From Campylobacteraceae bacterium (GTDB lineage Bacteria > Campylobacterota > Campylobacteria > Campylobacterales > Arcobacteraceae), in NCBI GenBank assembly GCA_013215945.1, contig JABSOM010000001.1, forward strand, positions 336,053 through 400,052: a stretch of DNA of 64,000 nt, read 5' to 3'. The notes below the pieces were generated by a model. That model made no database searches. It was given only the letters and a program-made list of their open reading frames with translations, and was not told the DNA's origin. This document shows positions 1-8,755 of the stretch, piece after piece (within the stretch, counting starts at the first letter, position 1; each line of letters opens with the position of its first letter). The position numbers were made by a program, and so were the translations under genes.

Positions 1-542
1 TACGCTTCGCCTACACCTCTTGGGAAATAATCACATCTTCCTTTAAGTACTTGTAAAAACATTCGTTCATAATTAGTATTTTTAAGGACATTTAAACCAG
101 CAAATTCTAAAATATCAGTATCCGGCCAATGAGCAGCTTGACAGGCTTTTAATTTTTTCAAATCCTTTATGTTTTCAATAGCATCAAAAAGTTTACTGTT
201 TTTTTTATTAATTATAAATAATCTATAACCAAGTAAACCTTTAGTAAGTGGTATTTTAACACTAAGAAAGTCTCTGTCTCTTTCTAAAGAAACCCCTGCC
301 CAAACAAGATTTATATTTATATCTTTTTTTAAGTTGATAAACATTCTTCGTTGTTCATATACACGATTATATTGTAGATATGATTTTCCGTACTCTTTTT
401 CTGTTATATTTAATATTTTCTGAATTAAATTATAATAGTATTTATGATTGGTATCATATTTTGATTTGGGAGCTTCTATATTAATATTATTGGCAAAAAT
501 GTAATATTGAAGTAAAATACAAACTATTATAAGTATTCTCAT
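1..542 (-). CDS. Periplasmic substrate-binding-like protein (N-terminal part, cut by window edge)
   Basis: The minus strand reads openly from an ATG at 542 to the window edge, about 180 codons. The first ~17 residues (MRILIIVCILLQYYIFA) look like a Sec signal peptide. The body resembles a type 2 periplasmic binding protein of the amino-acid/signalling class: a hydrophilic lobe with a VWAGVS segment, a mid-domain DIKDLKK-like hinge, and a FPRGVGEA segment at the cut end that is typical of this group in Campylobacterota. Such proteins bind small ligands in the periplasm, either for an ABC transporter or for a sensor kinase. It is divergent from the sensor kinase at 660, 117 bp away, so a shared regulatory region is likely. 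No permease or ATPase is visible here. The ligand cannot be told from sequence. Confidence 0.75.
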   Translation of the reverse strand, partial: MRILIIVCILLQYYIFANNINIEAPKSKYDTNHKYYYNLIQKILNITEKEYGKSYLQYNRVYEQRRMFINLKKDININLVWAGVSLERDRDFLSVKIPLTKGLLGYRLFIINKKNSKLFDAIENIKDLKKLKACQAAHWPDTDILEFAGLNVLKNTNYERMFLQVLKGRCDYFPRGVGEA

Positions 543-659
543 GAATCACCTTTATTAAAAGTATATAACTTATATAATTATACTTAGTTTATAACGTTAA
601 ACTAATGATAATTATATAATTATATGTTTAGTTTAAATAGGTCAATATTAGGAGAGAGA

Positions 660-2549
660 ATGAGTGTTTTTGTAAAACTATTTTTAACTATTTTAATAAC
701 ATTTTCATTATTATTTTCATTTTTTCTTAATCATATTCTAGAATCTAATGAAAAAAATTCAATCAATTCTTTAAAGAATAAAATTTCTTATAATTCCAAA
801 ATATATAAAGTTAATATGTCACAACTACTTTATGATTTTAATAAAGAAATTATAGAATCAACCCTAAACTCTTTGTATACAGATAAAGATATAGTGAAAA
901 TAATTTTTAAAGATCACACGAATACAATTAATATCACATTAGATAATAAAAATACAAAAGATATTAATGCAATAACAAGTGAAATAGCCCTTGTTATAAA
1001 TAATGAAGAAATTGGAAAACTTCATATTTTTTATACTCAGGAAATAATTCATAAACAAATTCAAGAATACAAAAAAGAAACAATACAATTCTCTTTAGCA
1101 CTAATATTTCTTTTAATTTTAATACTTTCATATTTTGTTCATATGTTTACAAAAGAGATTAAAGAACTTGAAACTGCTGCCAATGAAATCATTTCTGGAA
1201 ATTTAGACTATGAAATAAAAATCAATACAAGTGATGAAATAGGACAATTGGCTAAAAAAATAAAAATAATGAAGAATTATTTAAGAGATAAAATTGATGA
1301 AATACAAGAACAAGTATCTTTTCAGCAATCTTTAATAGATTCAATCAATATTCCTATTTACGTAAAAGACAATAATTTTAAGTTTTTAACGTGTAATCAG
1401 TCTTTTGCAGATTTTATAGGTATTGATAAAAAAGACATTCTAAATAAAACTATGAAAGAGTTGCAAAACAATGATTTTATCGAAGTTTATGAAAAAACCG
1501 ATAAAGAAATTTTTGATAAAAAGATTTCAAAAAATTATTATACAAAAGCCTTTAATGGGAAAAAAGAACTAAGAGATATTATTTCTCACAAAAATATTTT
1601 TATAAATTCAGATAAGAATATTCTTAGTCTTATTGGAACAATTGTTGATATTACAGAACTCAATAAAGCAAAAGAAAAAATTGAAAACTTAAACCATAAT
1701 TTGCAAAATAAAGTAAATCAAAGAACAAAAGCCTTAGAACTAAGTAATGAAGAATTAGAGGATTCAAATGAAGAGTTACAAACAACAATAAGTTACTTAA
1801 AAGAAACACAAGATAAATTAATTGAATCAGAAAAAATGGCTTCGTTAGGTGGCCTTGTTGCTGGAGTTGCACATGAAATTAATACTCCTGTAGGTATTGC
1901 TTTAACTGGAATAACACACCTAGAAGATTTAAATTTTGATATTTTTAAAAAATATCAAAAAGAAGAAATGACACAATCAGAGTTTGAAGAATATTTATCT
2001 ACATCAAAAGAGTTAAATTCATTAATTCGTAAGAATTTAAACAAAGCTGCTTCTTTAGTCAGATCGTTTAAACAAGTTGCCGTTGATCAAAGCAGTGAAG
2101 AAAAAAGAACGTTTAATTTAAATAAGTATCTTCATGAAATTTTAGAAAGTATTCATTCTATTACAAAAAAAACAAAGATAAAGATAAATATTTTTTGTGA
2201 TGAAAATATTAAAATAAATTCTTATCCTGGGGCTTTTTCACAAATTATTACCAATTTGATTACCAACTCACTTATTCATGGTTTTGAAAAAAATGAACAA
2301 GGAAATATTTCTATTAGAATTTCAAAAGAAGAAAATAAAATTAAACTCTTGTATAAAGACAATGGTAAAGGTATAAAAGAAGAAAATCAACATAAAATAT
2401 TTGACCCATTTTTTACAACAAACAGAGAGAATGGAGGTTCGGGTTTGGGTTTAAATATCATTTATACTCTTATTACATCAAAATTAAATGGAAGTATTTC
2501 ATGTACGAGTACAGAAAATGAAGGTGTAGAGTTTATTATAATTTTTTAA
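660..2549 (+). CDS. Membrane sensor histidine kinase (HAMP-PAS-HisKA-HATPase)
   Basis: A 629-residue sensor kinase. I chose the ATG at 660 over the in-frame ATG at 624 because a clear Shine-Dalgarno (TAGGAGAG, ~649-656) precedes it and nothing precedes 624. Visible order: membrane helix 1 (~5-24), periplasmic domain (~30-142), helix 2 (~143-163), HAMP (~161-213), one PAS domain (~219-333), a charged coiled coil (~334-390), the H box AGVAHEINTP with the phospho-acceptor His about 405, then a HATPase domain with N (NLITNSLIHG), G1 (DNGKGI) and G2 (GGSGLGLNI) boxes. It should phosphorylate a response regulator, but none lies beside it. The divergent neighbour is a periplasmic binding protein, which suggests, without proving, a ligand-sensing partnership. 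Confidence 0.9.
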   Translation: MSVFVKLFLTILITFSLLFSFFLNHILESNEKNSINSLKNKISYNSKIYKVNMSQLLYDFNKEIIESTLNSLYTDKDIVKIIFKDHTNTINITLDNKNTKDINAITSEIALVINNEEIGKLHIFYTQEIIHKQIQEYKKETIQFSLALIFLLILILSYFVHMFTKEIKELETAANEIISGNLDYEIKINTSDEIGQLAKKIKIMKNYLRDKIDEIQEQVSFQQSLIDSINIPIYVKDNNFKFLTCNQSFADFIGIDKKDILNKTMKELQNNDFIEVYEKTDKEIFDKKISKNYYTKAFNGKKELRDIISHKNIFINSDKNILSLIGTIVDITELNKAKEKIENLNHNLQNKVNQRTKALELSNEELEDSNEELQTTISYLKETQDKLIESEKMASLGGLVAGVAHEINTPVGIALTGITHLEDLNFDIFKKYQKEEMTQSEFEEYLSTSKELNSLIRKNLNKAASLVRSFKQVAVDQSSEEKRTFNLNKYLHEILESIHSITKKTKIKINIFCDENIKINSYPGAFSQIITNLITNSLIHGFEKNEQGNISIRISKEENKIKLLYKDNGKGIKEENQHKIFDPFFTTNRENGGSGLGLNIIYTLITSKLNGSISCTSTENEGVEFIIIF

Positions 2550-2777
2550 ATAAAAGGAATTTTGCGGACTGCAACAATTAAGTACCTTGATTAATATCAG
2601 TGATATTTTCATACTCTTTTATTAAACACTTCTTTTGAATACAATATACTAAAGGCAGATTAATTTCAAACACAAGAGAGGCAGGCTAAATTCATTCTGT
2701 TGATAATTTTGAAAAACTCAAATAATACTCACTCAAATTCAAAGTATCCTATCTTTTTGTATTTACTGGTTATTAGA

Positions 2778-2783
2778 TATAAT
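2778..2783 (+). promoter_or_regulatory. Putative sigma70 -10 box for the agmatine deiminase gene
   Basis: TATAAT lies 31 bp before the ATG at 2814, preceded by an AT-rich stretch, as is usual for Campylobacterota housekeeping promoters, which often lack a good -35 box. The rest of the 264-bp spacer 2550-2813 shows no gene that I can support. Confidence 0.5.
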
Positions 2784-2813
2784 CATGTTAATCAAAGAAA
2801 AAAAGAGTAAAGC

Positions 2814-3941
2814 ATGATTAATAGAAGAAAGTTTATTTACGCAACATCAATCTTATCAATTTCAGTGGCATTAAATGCGAATAGCAACTTTATAAAAACT
2901 AAAAATACAGATTTTTTGACATTTTTCATGCCTGAAGAAGCAGAAAAACATGAAAGAACGTGGATGTCTTTTGTTGCCAATGATTACATATGGGAAGAAA
3001 AACAAATTCCTGAAGTAAAAAGAAATTTAGCGTTAATTGCACAAACAATTGCAAAATATGAACCCGTATCCATTCTTGTAAGTAAAAATGATAAAAATGA
3101 AGCTATTGAATTATTAGCTGAACTGCCTACACCTAAATATCCTATTACACTGTTTGAAACAGAGATTGATGATTTGTGGCTTAGAGATACAGCCCCTACT
3201 TTCGTATATAATCAAGATCATAAAAAATTTGGTATTGATTTTAATTTCAATGGCTGGGGAGAAGATCAAGAACATGAACTTGATTCCAAAGTGACTTCTT
3301 TTATATGTAAAAAAAATAACATACCTATTTTAAATACAGCACTGATATTAGAAGGTGGTAGTTTTGAAATAGATGGAGAAGGAATCGCAATATTAACAGA
3401 GAGTTCTGTTTTAAACGATAATAGAAATCCAAATTGGACTAAAACAGAAGTGGAAGAAGAGTTGAAGTATTTGTTAGGTTTAGAAAAAATTATCTGGTTA
3501 AAAGGCATCAAAGGAAAAGACATAACAGATGGACATGTAGATTTTTATGCTAGATTTACTAGTCCTGGTGAAATCGTAGTTGCTTTTGATCCAGATGAAA
3601 CATCTTATGACCATCAAGTTACAAAAGAGAATATAAATATTTTAAAAGAAGCAAGAGATTTAAATGATAAAGCGTTTAAATTAAATATTTTAGAAGCTCC
3701 CATTAAAATTAATGAAGAATTTGGCTATAAAGATTTTGCTGCTGGATATATTGGATATTATGTTTGTAATGGTGCCGTTATCATGCAAAGCTTTGGAGAT
3801 GAAAATGCTGATAGAAAAGCAAAAAAAACACTAGAAAATGCTTTTCCCAATAAAAAAATTGAACAAATTAGAATTGATGGAATTGCTTCTGGTGGCGGTA
3901 GTATTCATTGTGCCACGCAACAAGAACCAATTAATTTATAA
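2814..3941 (+). CDS. Agmatine deiminase family protein with Tat-like signal
   Basis: A 375-residue member of the peptidyl-arginine deiminase/agmatine deiminase family, which hydrolyses agmatine to N-carbamoylputrescine and ammonia through a cysteine nucleophile. Family signatures are visible: DLWLRDTAP from residue 120, the LEGGSFEIDGEG block at ~179, TDGHVDFYARF with His241, and the C-terminal GGGSIHCATQQEP with catalytic Cys366. The N-terminus reads MINRRKFIYATSILSISVA, a twin-arginine motif followed by a short hydrophobic stretch, suggesting Tat export of the folded enzyme; ordinary AguA is cytoplasmic. The gene stands alone behind its own promoter-like box. The exact substrate (agmatine or another guanidine) is inferred from the family. 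Confidence 0.88.
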   Translation: MINRRKFIYATSILSISVALNANSNFIKTKNTDFLTFFMPEEAEKHERTWMSFVANDYIWEEKQIPEVKRNLALIAQTIAKYEPVSILVSKNDKNEAIELLAELPTPKYPITLFETEIDDLWLRDTAPTFVYNQDHKKFGIDFNFNGWGEDQEHELDSKVTSFICKKNNIPILNTALILEGGSFEIDGEGIAILTESSVLNDNRNPNWTKTEVEEELKYLLGLEKIIWLKGIKGKDITDGHVDFYARFTSPGEIVVAFDPDETSYDHQVTKENINILKEARDLNDKAFKLNILEAPIKINEEFGYKDFAAGYIGYYVCNGAVIMQSFGDENADRKAKKTLENAFPNKKIEQIRIDGIASGGGSIHCATQQEPINL

Positions 3942-3958
3942 TTGGAAGATAGAAATGT

Positions 3959-4104
3959 TTTTTATCTTTAACACAGAGATTAAAAAAGTCATATTTTAGG
4001 AAAGATCAAGGCGAAGATGCAAATTCACGATTGAGCAGACTCTAGTCTGTGATTGATTGAATTTTTATCTTTAACGCAGAGATTTTCTAAAAGATGACTT
4101 TTTT
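3959..4104. repeat. Long imperfect palindrome with terminal inverted repeats (MITE/REP-like candidate)
   Basis: Terminal inverted repeats of 18 bp, AAAAAAGTCATATTTTAG at 3982-3999 and its complement at 4087-4104 with one mismatch, enclose a further imperfect hairpin: AAAGAT/ATCTTT, AAATTCA/TGAATTT and CAGACT/AGTCTG around a centre near 4040. A 23-bp sequence at 3959-3981 recurs directly at 4062-4084 with one mismatch. The right terminal repeat supplies the last codons (KKVIF-stop) of the methyltransferase gene. There is no transposase. It may act as a bidirectional terminator between the two convergent genes, be a miniature mobile element, or both. Confidence 0.6.
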
Positions 4105-5163
4105 TGGGATGAAGTAGAGGACAGTTTCGTATATACCTTCCATATAATGTCTTAGATACACATCATACTTAGGTTCAATCTCCAAGACTAAAGATGGTAT
4201 TTTATACCAATCACTGGCTTTATGATAAATACAAATAGCTAAAATCGGATGATTTTTTACTATAGTATTTTTGGCACCTTCTATAGTATCAAGTTCTGCA
4301 CCTTCAATATCAAGTTTGATAAAATCTACCTCAGCGCTTAATAAATTATCCAAAGAATTAATATTTAGAGCTTGATAATCATGAGCACAGTTATTCTGAT
4401 CAGCATTATCATCAAGGTTTTCACTCTTTTCTTTTCCTAAACCACAATTGATGAACTCTATATTCTTCAAAGTTCCAAAATCTCTTTTAGCAATATTAAT
4501 ATGCAAAGTATTAGGCTCAATACAATAGATTTTTTTATAAGTAGGAAAGTTCTTTATAATTTGAGGAAGGGTATCTCCTACATAAGAACCCCCATCTACA
4601 AAGCTAATATTAGGAATTTTAGGAATAAGTTCTTTGTCAAAATATTGTTCTTCATGATTGTTAGTAAAACCTTTCATGAAATCATAATCAAAAGATATTT
4701 TAAAGTTTATTACTTTTTCAAATATTTCTTTTGATTTTTTATCTGCTAAAAGGGAATAAGTGTTTTCGTACTTTTTTTTATTGTTTGTATAATCTTCTTT
4801 AAAATCCATTATAAAAGGAGGTTCTGCTAAGTCAAAATCGCTGTATTTTACAAAAGAGAGATAATTAAAGTGAGTGTGTCCCAGTTCATCTAGTTTGTTT
4901 ATTACTTCCAAGGGTGAGCCATTAACAGCACATAATATTAATGAGCCTATTTCTATGTCTTCAATTTGAAAGATGGTTTTTTTTCTTGATTTTTGAACTC
5001 TTGAAAAATCATCAATTATTCCATCTACTTCTACAAACTTTTGTACTGATTTTCCCAGTTTATTAATACCTAAGATGTATTTTTTGATATTTGTATCTTC
5101 GATAAAACTTTTCACTAAAGCTTTATCTTTTAGATTTTCATATGAAGTGGAGATTAAATCCAT
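4087..5163 (-). CDS. FkbM family methyltransferase
   Basis: A 358-residue protein with an FkbM-type SAM-dependent methyltransferase domain in its C-terminal half: the SAM-binding FVDGGSYVGDTLPQI motif, the acidic IYCIEPN strand, and the DFIKLDIEGAELDTIEGA block diagnostic of the family. FkbM enzymes O-methylate sugars or polyketides, often on surface glycans. The N-terminal ~150 residues contain a region resembling a nucleotide-sugar or CoA-binding fold (VDGIIDDF... GSLILCAVNG) that I cannot assign. Its ATG overlaps the stop of the upstream DUF234 gene by one base (TAATG), so the two are co-translated. The last five codons lie in the inverted repeat shared with 3982-3999. The substrate is unknown. 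Confidence 0.85.
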   Translation of the reverse strand: MDLISTSYENLKDKALVKSFIEDTNIKKYILGINKLGKSVQKFVEVDGIIDDFSRVQKSRKKTIFQIEDIEIGSLILCAVNGSPLEVINKLDELGHTHFNYLSFVKYSDFDLAEPPFIMDFKEDYTNNKKKYENTYSLLADKKSKEIFEKVINFKISFDYDFMKGFTNNHEEQYFDKELIPKIPNISFVDGGSYVGDTLPQIIKNFPTYKKIYCIEPNTLHINIAKRDFGTLKNIEFINCGLGKEKSENLDDNADQNNCAHDYQALNINSLDNLLSAEVDFIKLDIEGAELDTIEGAKNTIVKNHPILAICIYHKASDWYKIPSLVLEIEPKYDVYLRHYMEGIYETVLYFIPKKVIF

Positions 5164-5972
5164 TAAAGAATAAGGGCTTTTAAACTCTTTGATGTATATA
5201 ACTTAAGCTCAGGGCCTTTCATATTTTTAAGCTCAGTGGTATATCCTTTGTTTGAGAACAATACATAAATATCTGCTTCTACTTCTATATTTTTACATGT
5301 TTCTTTTAGTTTTGTAAGCAGAGTTTTTTTCACTTTTGAAGATGAGAATTTACAAGAACCAGCAATGATTTTTCCTGATTTTGTTTTGGCAATAATATCT
5401 AAATCATTGTTATCATCCCAATACCGCCCTATTTGTTTAATAGGGTCATCTTCAATCATGGTTTGTAAAAACACATGAGAAAGTTGTTCAAATACTAAAG
5501 CGGTATATTCATCTTTTCTGCTTTCATATCGTTTGAAAAACTCATCATAGTTCCTTTCTTTAATTCCTTTAAAAATAGGAGAAACAAATGCGAACCAGAA
5601 ACGTAAAAAAGGTGCATTAAAAAGAAGTTTTTCAGATACTGTTTCGCTTCTGTATTGATTTGTTAGATGTTTTTGTGAACGCTCTAGGGTTACTACATTT
5701 AAATCACATAAAGCATCAATATCATCAATTCCATTATCAAAAGATATTTTAGCTCTCTTAAATGCTGAATTTGTTCGTCTGTCCCCTAAAGCAAGTCCCG
5801 TTAGAATAGTATGGTATATATTATCCCCATTTGTAAGTACACTTACATCATTTCTTAAAAACCTATATTCTTTTAAGATGTGTTTTTGTATCAATTCAAG
5901 AATAGGTCTGTCCAGATTAATATCTGTATCCAAACCTCCAAAAATAGCAAAATACTCTATTGCTTTTTCCAT
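5163..5972 (-). CDS. DUF234 domain-containing protein (PD-(D/E)xK-like)
   Basis: A 269-residue protein matching the C-terminal part of archaeal-type DUF234 ATPases: a helical, winged-helix-like N-terminal region (~residues 15-115), the LRFWFAFVSPIF segment, and a C-terminal restriction-endonuclease-like core with NDLDIIAKTKSGKIIAGSCKF, where D and the terminal K fit a PD-(D/E)xK active site with the usual acidic residue replaced by Ser. The P-loop ATPase that normally precedes DUF234 is absent, so this is a stand-alone or trimmed form. The start lacks a convincing ribosome-binding site (upstream reads AAAGCCAGTGAT), so the N-terminus is uncertain. It is translationally joined to the FkbM gene. 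Function unknown. Confidence 0.65.
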   Translation of the reverse strand: MEKAIEYFAIFGGLDTDINLDRPILELIQKHILKEYRFLRNDVSVLTNGDNIYHTILTGLALGDRRTNSAFKRAKISFDNGIDDIDALCDLNVVTLERSQKHLTNQYRSETVSEKLLFNAPFLRFWFAFVSPIFKGIKERNYDEFFKRYESRKDEYTALVFEQLSHVFLQTMIEDDPIKQIGRYWDDNNDLDIIAKTKSGKIIAGSCKFSSSKVKKTLLTKLKETCKNIEVEADIYVLFSNKGYTTELKNMKGPELKLYTSKSLKALIL

Positions 5973-6113
5973 ATCACTGGCTTTGTTTCTTGTACAGAAG
6001 TTTTTGAATTGTTCTTGTATTGATTGTTTAAATAATATGATGGTCTATCCTTTTGAAAGTCTTTATTTTTTAAACTTTCATTTCTTTATATGCGCAATTA
6101 TAACATAAAGATT

Positions 6114-6809
6114 TTACTTTAAGCTCTCCTGCACTGCTTTTAATGCATGAATTTTCGTGGTATCGTATAATGCCATTTCAGTGTCATTTTCTTGAATTAA
6201 CATAGTGATTTCTGTACAGCCTAAAATGACATCATTTATTTCATGCTCATCTTTAATTTGCTTCATTATACTTAAGTATTGTTTTCTTGAATCTTCTTTT
6301 ATTATTCCTTGGCATAATTCTTCATAAATAATACGGTGAATAATATCTTGTTCCTCTGCCTTTGGTACAACTACTTCTATATTATAATCATGAATAAGTA
6401 TGTTTTTATAAAAGTCTTCACTCATAGTAAACTTAGTGCCTAAAAGAAGTACTTTTTTTATATTGTTTTTTTGTAAGTTTTGTGCGGTGGCATCTGCTAT
6501 ATGTAAAATAGGAATATTTATGTTTTTTTGTATTTGTGGAACTAGTTTATGCATAGTATTGGTACAAATAATAATAAAATCTGCTTTTGCATTTTGTAAA
6601 CACAAGGCTTCTTCACTTAAAATATCTGCCATTTCCCTCCATTTGTTTTGATGTTGCAGTTCTTCAATAACTTTAAAATCAAGTGAGCTTAAAATAATCC
6701 TTGCTGAATGCAAAGAACCCAATTCTTTTTTAACAGCTTCATTGATTTCTTTATAATATAAAGCCGTAGATTCCCAAGACATTCCACCTATCATTCCAAT
6801 CTTTTTCAT
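6114..6809 (-). CDS. Aspartate/glutamate racemase family protein
   Basis: A 231-residue cofactor-independent amino-acid racemase of the Asp/Glu racemase (YgeA/RacD) family, which interconverts L- and D-amino acids by a two-cysteine mechanism. Both cysteines are present: IICTNTMHK with Cys82 and VILGCTEITML with Cys198. The N-terminus IGMIGGMSWEST is the family hallmark. I place the start at 6809, not at the longer in-frame ATG at 6839, because AAGGAA sits just upstream of it. It is divergent from the pseudouridine synthase gene. The substrate (aspartate or broad-spectrum) cannot be decided. D-amino acids may feed peptidoglycan, but no link is seen here. Confidence 0.88.
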   Translation of the reverse strand: MKKIGMIGGMSWESTALYYKEINEAVKKELGSLHSARIILSSLDFKVIEELQHQNKWREMADILSEEALCLQNAKADFIIICTNTMHKLVPQIQKNINIPILHIADATAQNLQKNNIKKVLLLGTKFTMSEDFYKNILIHDYNIEVVVPKAEEQDIIHRIIYEELCQGIIKEDSRKQYLSIMKQIKDEHEINDVILGCTEITMLIQENDTEMALYDTTKIHALKAVQESLK

Positions 6810-6867
6810 AACATTCCTTTTGTACTTAAGTTTACTCAATAAAAGTTAATCGTTTATTTATATAGGG

Positions 6868-6873
6868 TATAAT
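6868..6873 (+). promoter_or_regulatory. Putative -10 box for the pseudouridine synthase/EEP pair
   Basis: TATAAT within TAGGGTATAATTGC lies 22 bp before the TTG start at 6896 in the divergent spacer. It fits the Campylobacterota sigma70 pattern. Confidence 0.5.
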
Positions 6874-6895
6874 TGCAAAAAACAAAAGAGTAACT

Positions 6896-7780
6896 TTGCC
6901 TTATATACAAGAACAATATGAAATCAAAGAAAAATGTTTAATTGAAGACTATTTAATCAAAGAACTTAATTTCTCTTCTTCTTTTGCTACATCTTTATTA
7001 GCAAAAGGTAAAATACTCGACCAAAATAATAATCGTTTGCGTAAAAAACAAGTGATAAAAGATGGTTATATTAAAGTCTATATTTTTAAAGCCATTACAA
7101 AAGGTCTTAAACCACTTTTTGATTCTTTTCATTTTGCCATTTTTGATAAACCAAGTGGAGTAAAAGTTCACCCTTCTTCGATAAGTTCGCAGTATACCCT
7201 CTTAGATGAAATACAATACCATTTTGGTGCACAAGCCAATTTAGTACACCGTATTGATGCTGAAACTTCTGGTTTGGTTTTGGTATCTAAAAATGCTTAT
7301 TCTGAGATGATGTTAAAACAAATGTTTGAAGATAAAAAATACAAAAAAAAGTATTATGCTTGGGTGGAAAAAGAAATAAAAGAAGAGTGTGAAATCACTG
7401 CAAAAATCAAAAATGCTTCTTCTTTTATAAAATTAAAAATGTTAGCAGGAGAAGAGGGAAAAGATTCCACTACTTTAATTAAACCTCTTGCCTATAAAAA
7501 CAATGCTACTTTAGTTCAAGCTATACCAATAACTGGACGACAACATCAAATAAGAGTACATTTAGACTCTATGGGTCACAGAATCATTGGAGACCCTATT
7601 TATGGAATAAATGAAAATGATTGTAATGATATTTTAAACAGAAAAATGTCAGAAGAAAAACGCTTGGAAATAACAGGAGCTCCTAGGCTTTTATTGCATG
7701 CTGTTTACTTAGAATTCACTTTTTTAAATACACATTATAAGTTTTATTCAAAACAAGATTTTTTAAAAGAAAGGGCCTAA
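6896..7780 (+). CDS. RluA-family pseudouridine synthase (TTG start)
   Basis: A 294-residue rRNA/tRNA pseudouridine synthase. The N-terminal ~60 residues form an S4 RNA-binding domain (LAKGKILDQNNNRLRKKQ). The catalytic domain carries the RluA motif LVHRIDAETSGLVLVSK with the nucleophile Asp121, a FDKPSGVKVHP motif II, and the C-terminal RQHQIRVHLDSMGHRIIGDP block. The only start that keeps the S4 domain is TTG at 6896, with AAAAGAG ahead of it. The exact uridine modified (RluC, RluD or RluA specificity) is not predictable here. It is followed without a gap by the EEP nuclease gene, so the two form an operon. Confidence 0.9.
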   Translation: MPYIQEQYEIKEKCLIEDYLIKELNFSSSFATSLLAKGKILDQNNNRLRKKQVIKDGYIKVYIFKAITKGLKPLFDSFHFAIFDKPSGVKVHPSSISSQYTLLDEIQYHFGAQANLVHRIDAETSGLVLVSKNAYSEMMLKQMFEDKKYKKKYYAWVEKEIKEECEITAKIKNASSFIKLKMLAGEEGKDSTTLIKPLAYKNNATLVQAIPITGRQHQIRVHLDSMGHRIIGDPIYGINENDCNDILNRKMSEEKRLEITGAPRLLLHAVYLEFTFLNTHYKFYSKQDFLKERA

Positions 7781-8755
7781 ATGAAACTAAGACTAGCAAC
7801 TTTTAATTTATTTCAGTTTGTTGAACCACCTTATTCATGGTATATAAAAAAAGATAGGTTTACTGCTGCTAAATGGGAAGAAAAAACCACTTGGATAAAA
7901 GAACAAATTATAAAAATGGACTGTGATATTATTGCTTTTCAAGAAGTATTCTCACAAGAGGCTTTAAAAGATTTATGCAAAGAATTGGGTTTTGAATATT
8001 TTGTTTGTGTAGATAAAGCAAAAACAAGAGATGCATCTTCTAAAACATTTATCTCAACTACTCTTGCTTTAGCTTCAAAATACCCAATAAAAAAAGTACA
8101 TGAAATAAAACAAAAAGACAAAAGTTTTTCTTTTTCTAGAAAAGTAATTAAAGCACAAATACAAGTCACGCCTTCGCAAGATATTCTTGTTTATGTAGCC
8201 CATTTAAAATCCAATCGTGACAATGAATTTGAATATATTTATACAAAAGAAGAAAGTCTTGAATATAAAAAAGAGCAAAGAGACAAATCTCTTGCAGAAG
8301 GATTTTCACCTTCTTTTGAGTTAAGACTAAAAGAAGCCTCAGCCCTTTTTGAAGATGTAAAAGAATCTTTGGACTTGCCTGTAGTATTAATGTGTGATTT
8401 AAACGACAAAGAGTACTCTTTAAGCATCGATGCTTTAAGTAACAAAGCTTATCATTCTAAAAGAAAACACAATGCTTATGTCTTATATGACGCGTATTAT
8501 CATTTTACACCTCAAATTAAGAATCCACACCCTGAAAAAAAAGAAATTAAAAGAAGCTCTACGTCGTATTATCAAGGAAAAGGAAATGTATTGGATTATA
8601 TTTTTGTTTCAAAACATTTTAATGCCAATAATAAAAATTATTTAGCACGTATATCTTCTTATGAAGTACATGATGCACATTTGAAAACAAACCAAAATGG
8701 AAGTATTTTACAAAGTGACCATGCTCAAGTAGTGTGTGAGTTAAATTTTAGGTAA
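7781..8755 (+). CDS. Endonuclease/exonuclease/phosphatase (EEP) family protein
   Basis: A 324-residue member of the EEP superfamily, metal-dependent phosphodiesterases and nucleases related to ExoIII and sphingomyelinases. Visible motifs: LATFNLFQF at the start, IIAFQEVFSQ with the metal-binding Glu about residue 53, VAHLKSNRD with the catalytic His, VVLMCDLND with Asp and Asn, VLDYIFVS, and the terminal SDHAQVVCEL with the general-base Asp-His pair. No signal peptide is present, so it probably acts in the cytoplasm. The ATG directly follows the stop of the pseudouridine synthase gene. The substrate is unknown; DNA, RNA or a small phosphodiester are all possible. Confidence 0.85.
   Translation: MKLRLATFNLFQFVEPPYSWYIKKDRFTAAKWEEKTTWIKEQIIKMDCDIIAFQEVFSQEALKDLCKELGFEYFVCVDKAKTRDASSKTFISTTLALASKYPIKKVHEIKQKDKSFSFSRKVIKAQIQVTPSQDILVYVAHLKSNRDNEFEYIYTKEESLEYKKEQRDKSLAEGFSPSFELRLKEASALFEDVKESLDLPVVLMCDLNDKEYSLSIDALSNKAYHSKRKHNAYVLYDAYYHFTPQIKNPHPEKKEIKRSSTSYYQGKGNVLDYIFVSKHFNANNKNYLARISSYEVHDAHLKTNQNGSILQSDHAQVVCELNFR

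Noticed and set aside
2550..2813. Possible small gene or decayed gene between the sensor kinase and the agmatine deiminase
   Set aside because: No frame with a start signal or recognisable protein similarity was found; only a promoter-like box is supported.
5163..5972. DUF234 gene as a pseudogene of an ATPase
   Set aside because: The frame is intact, has a plausible helical N-terminus and is translationally coupled to the next gene; a stand-alone form is more likely than decay.
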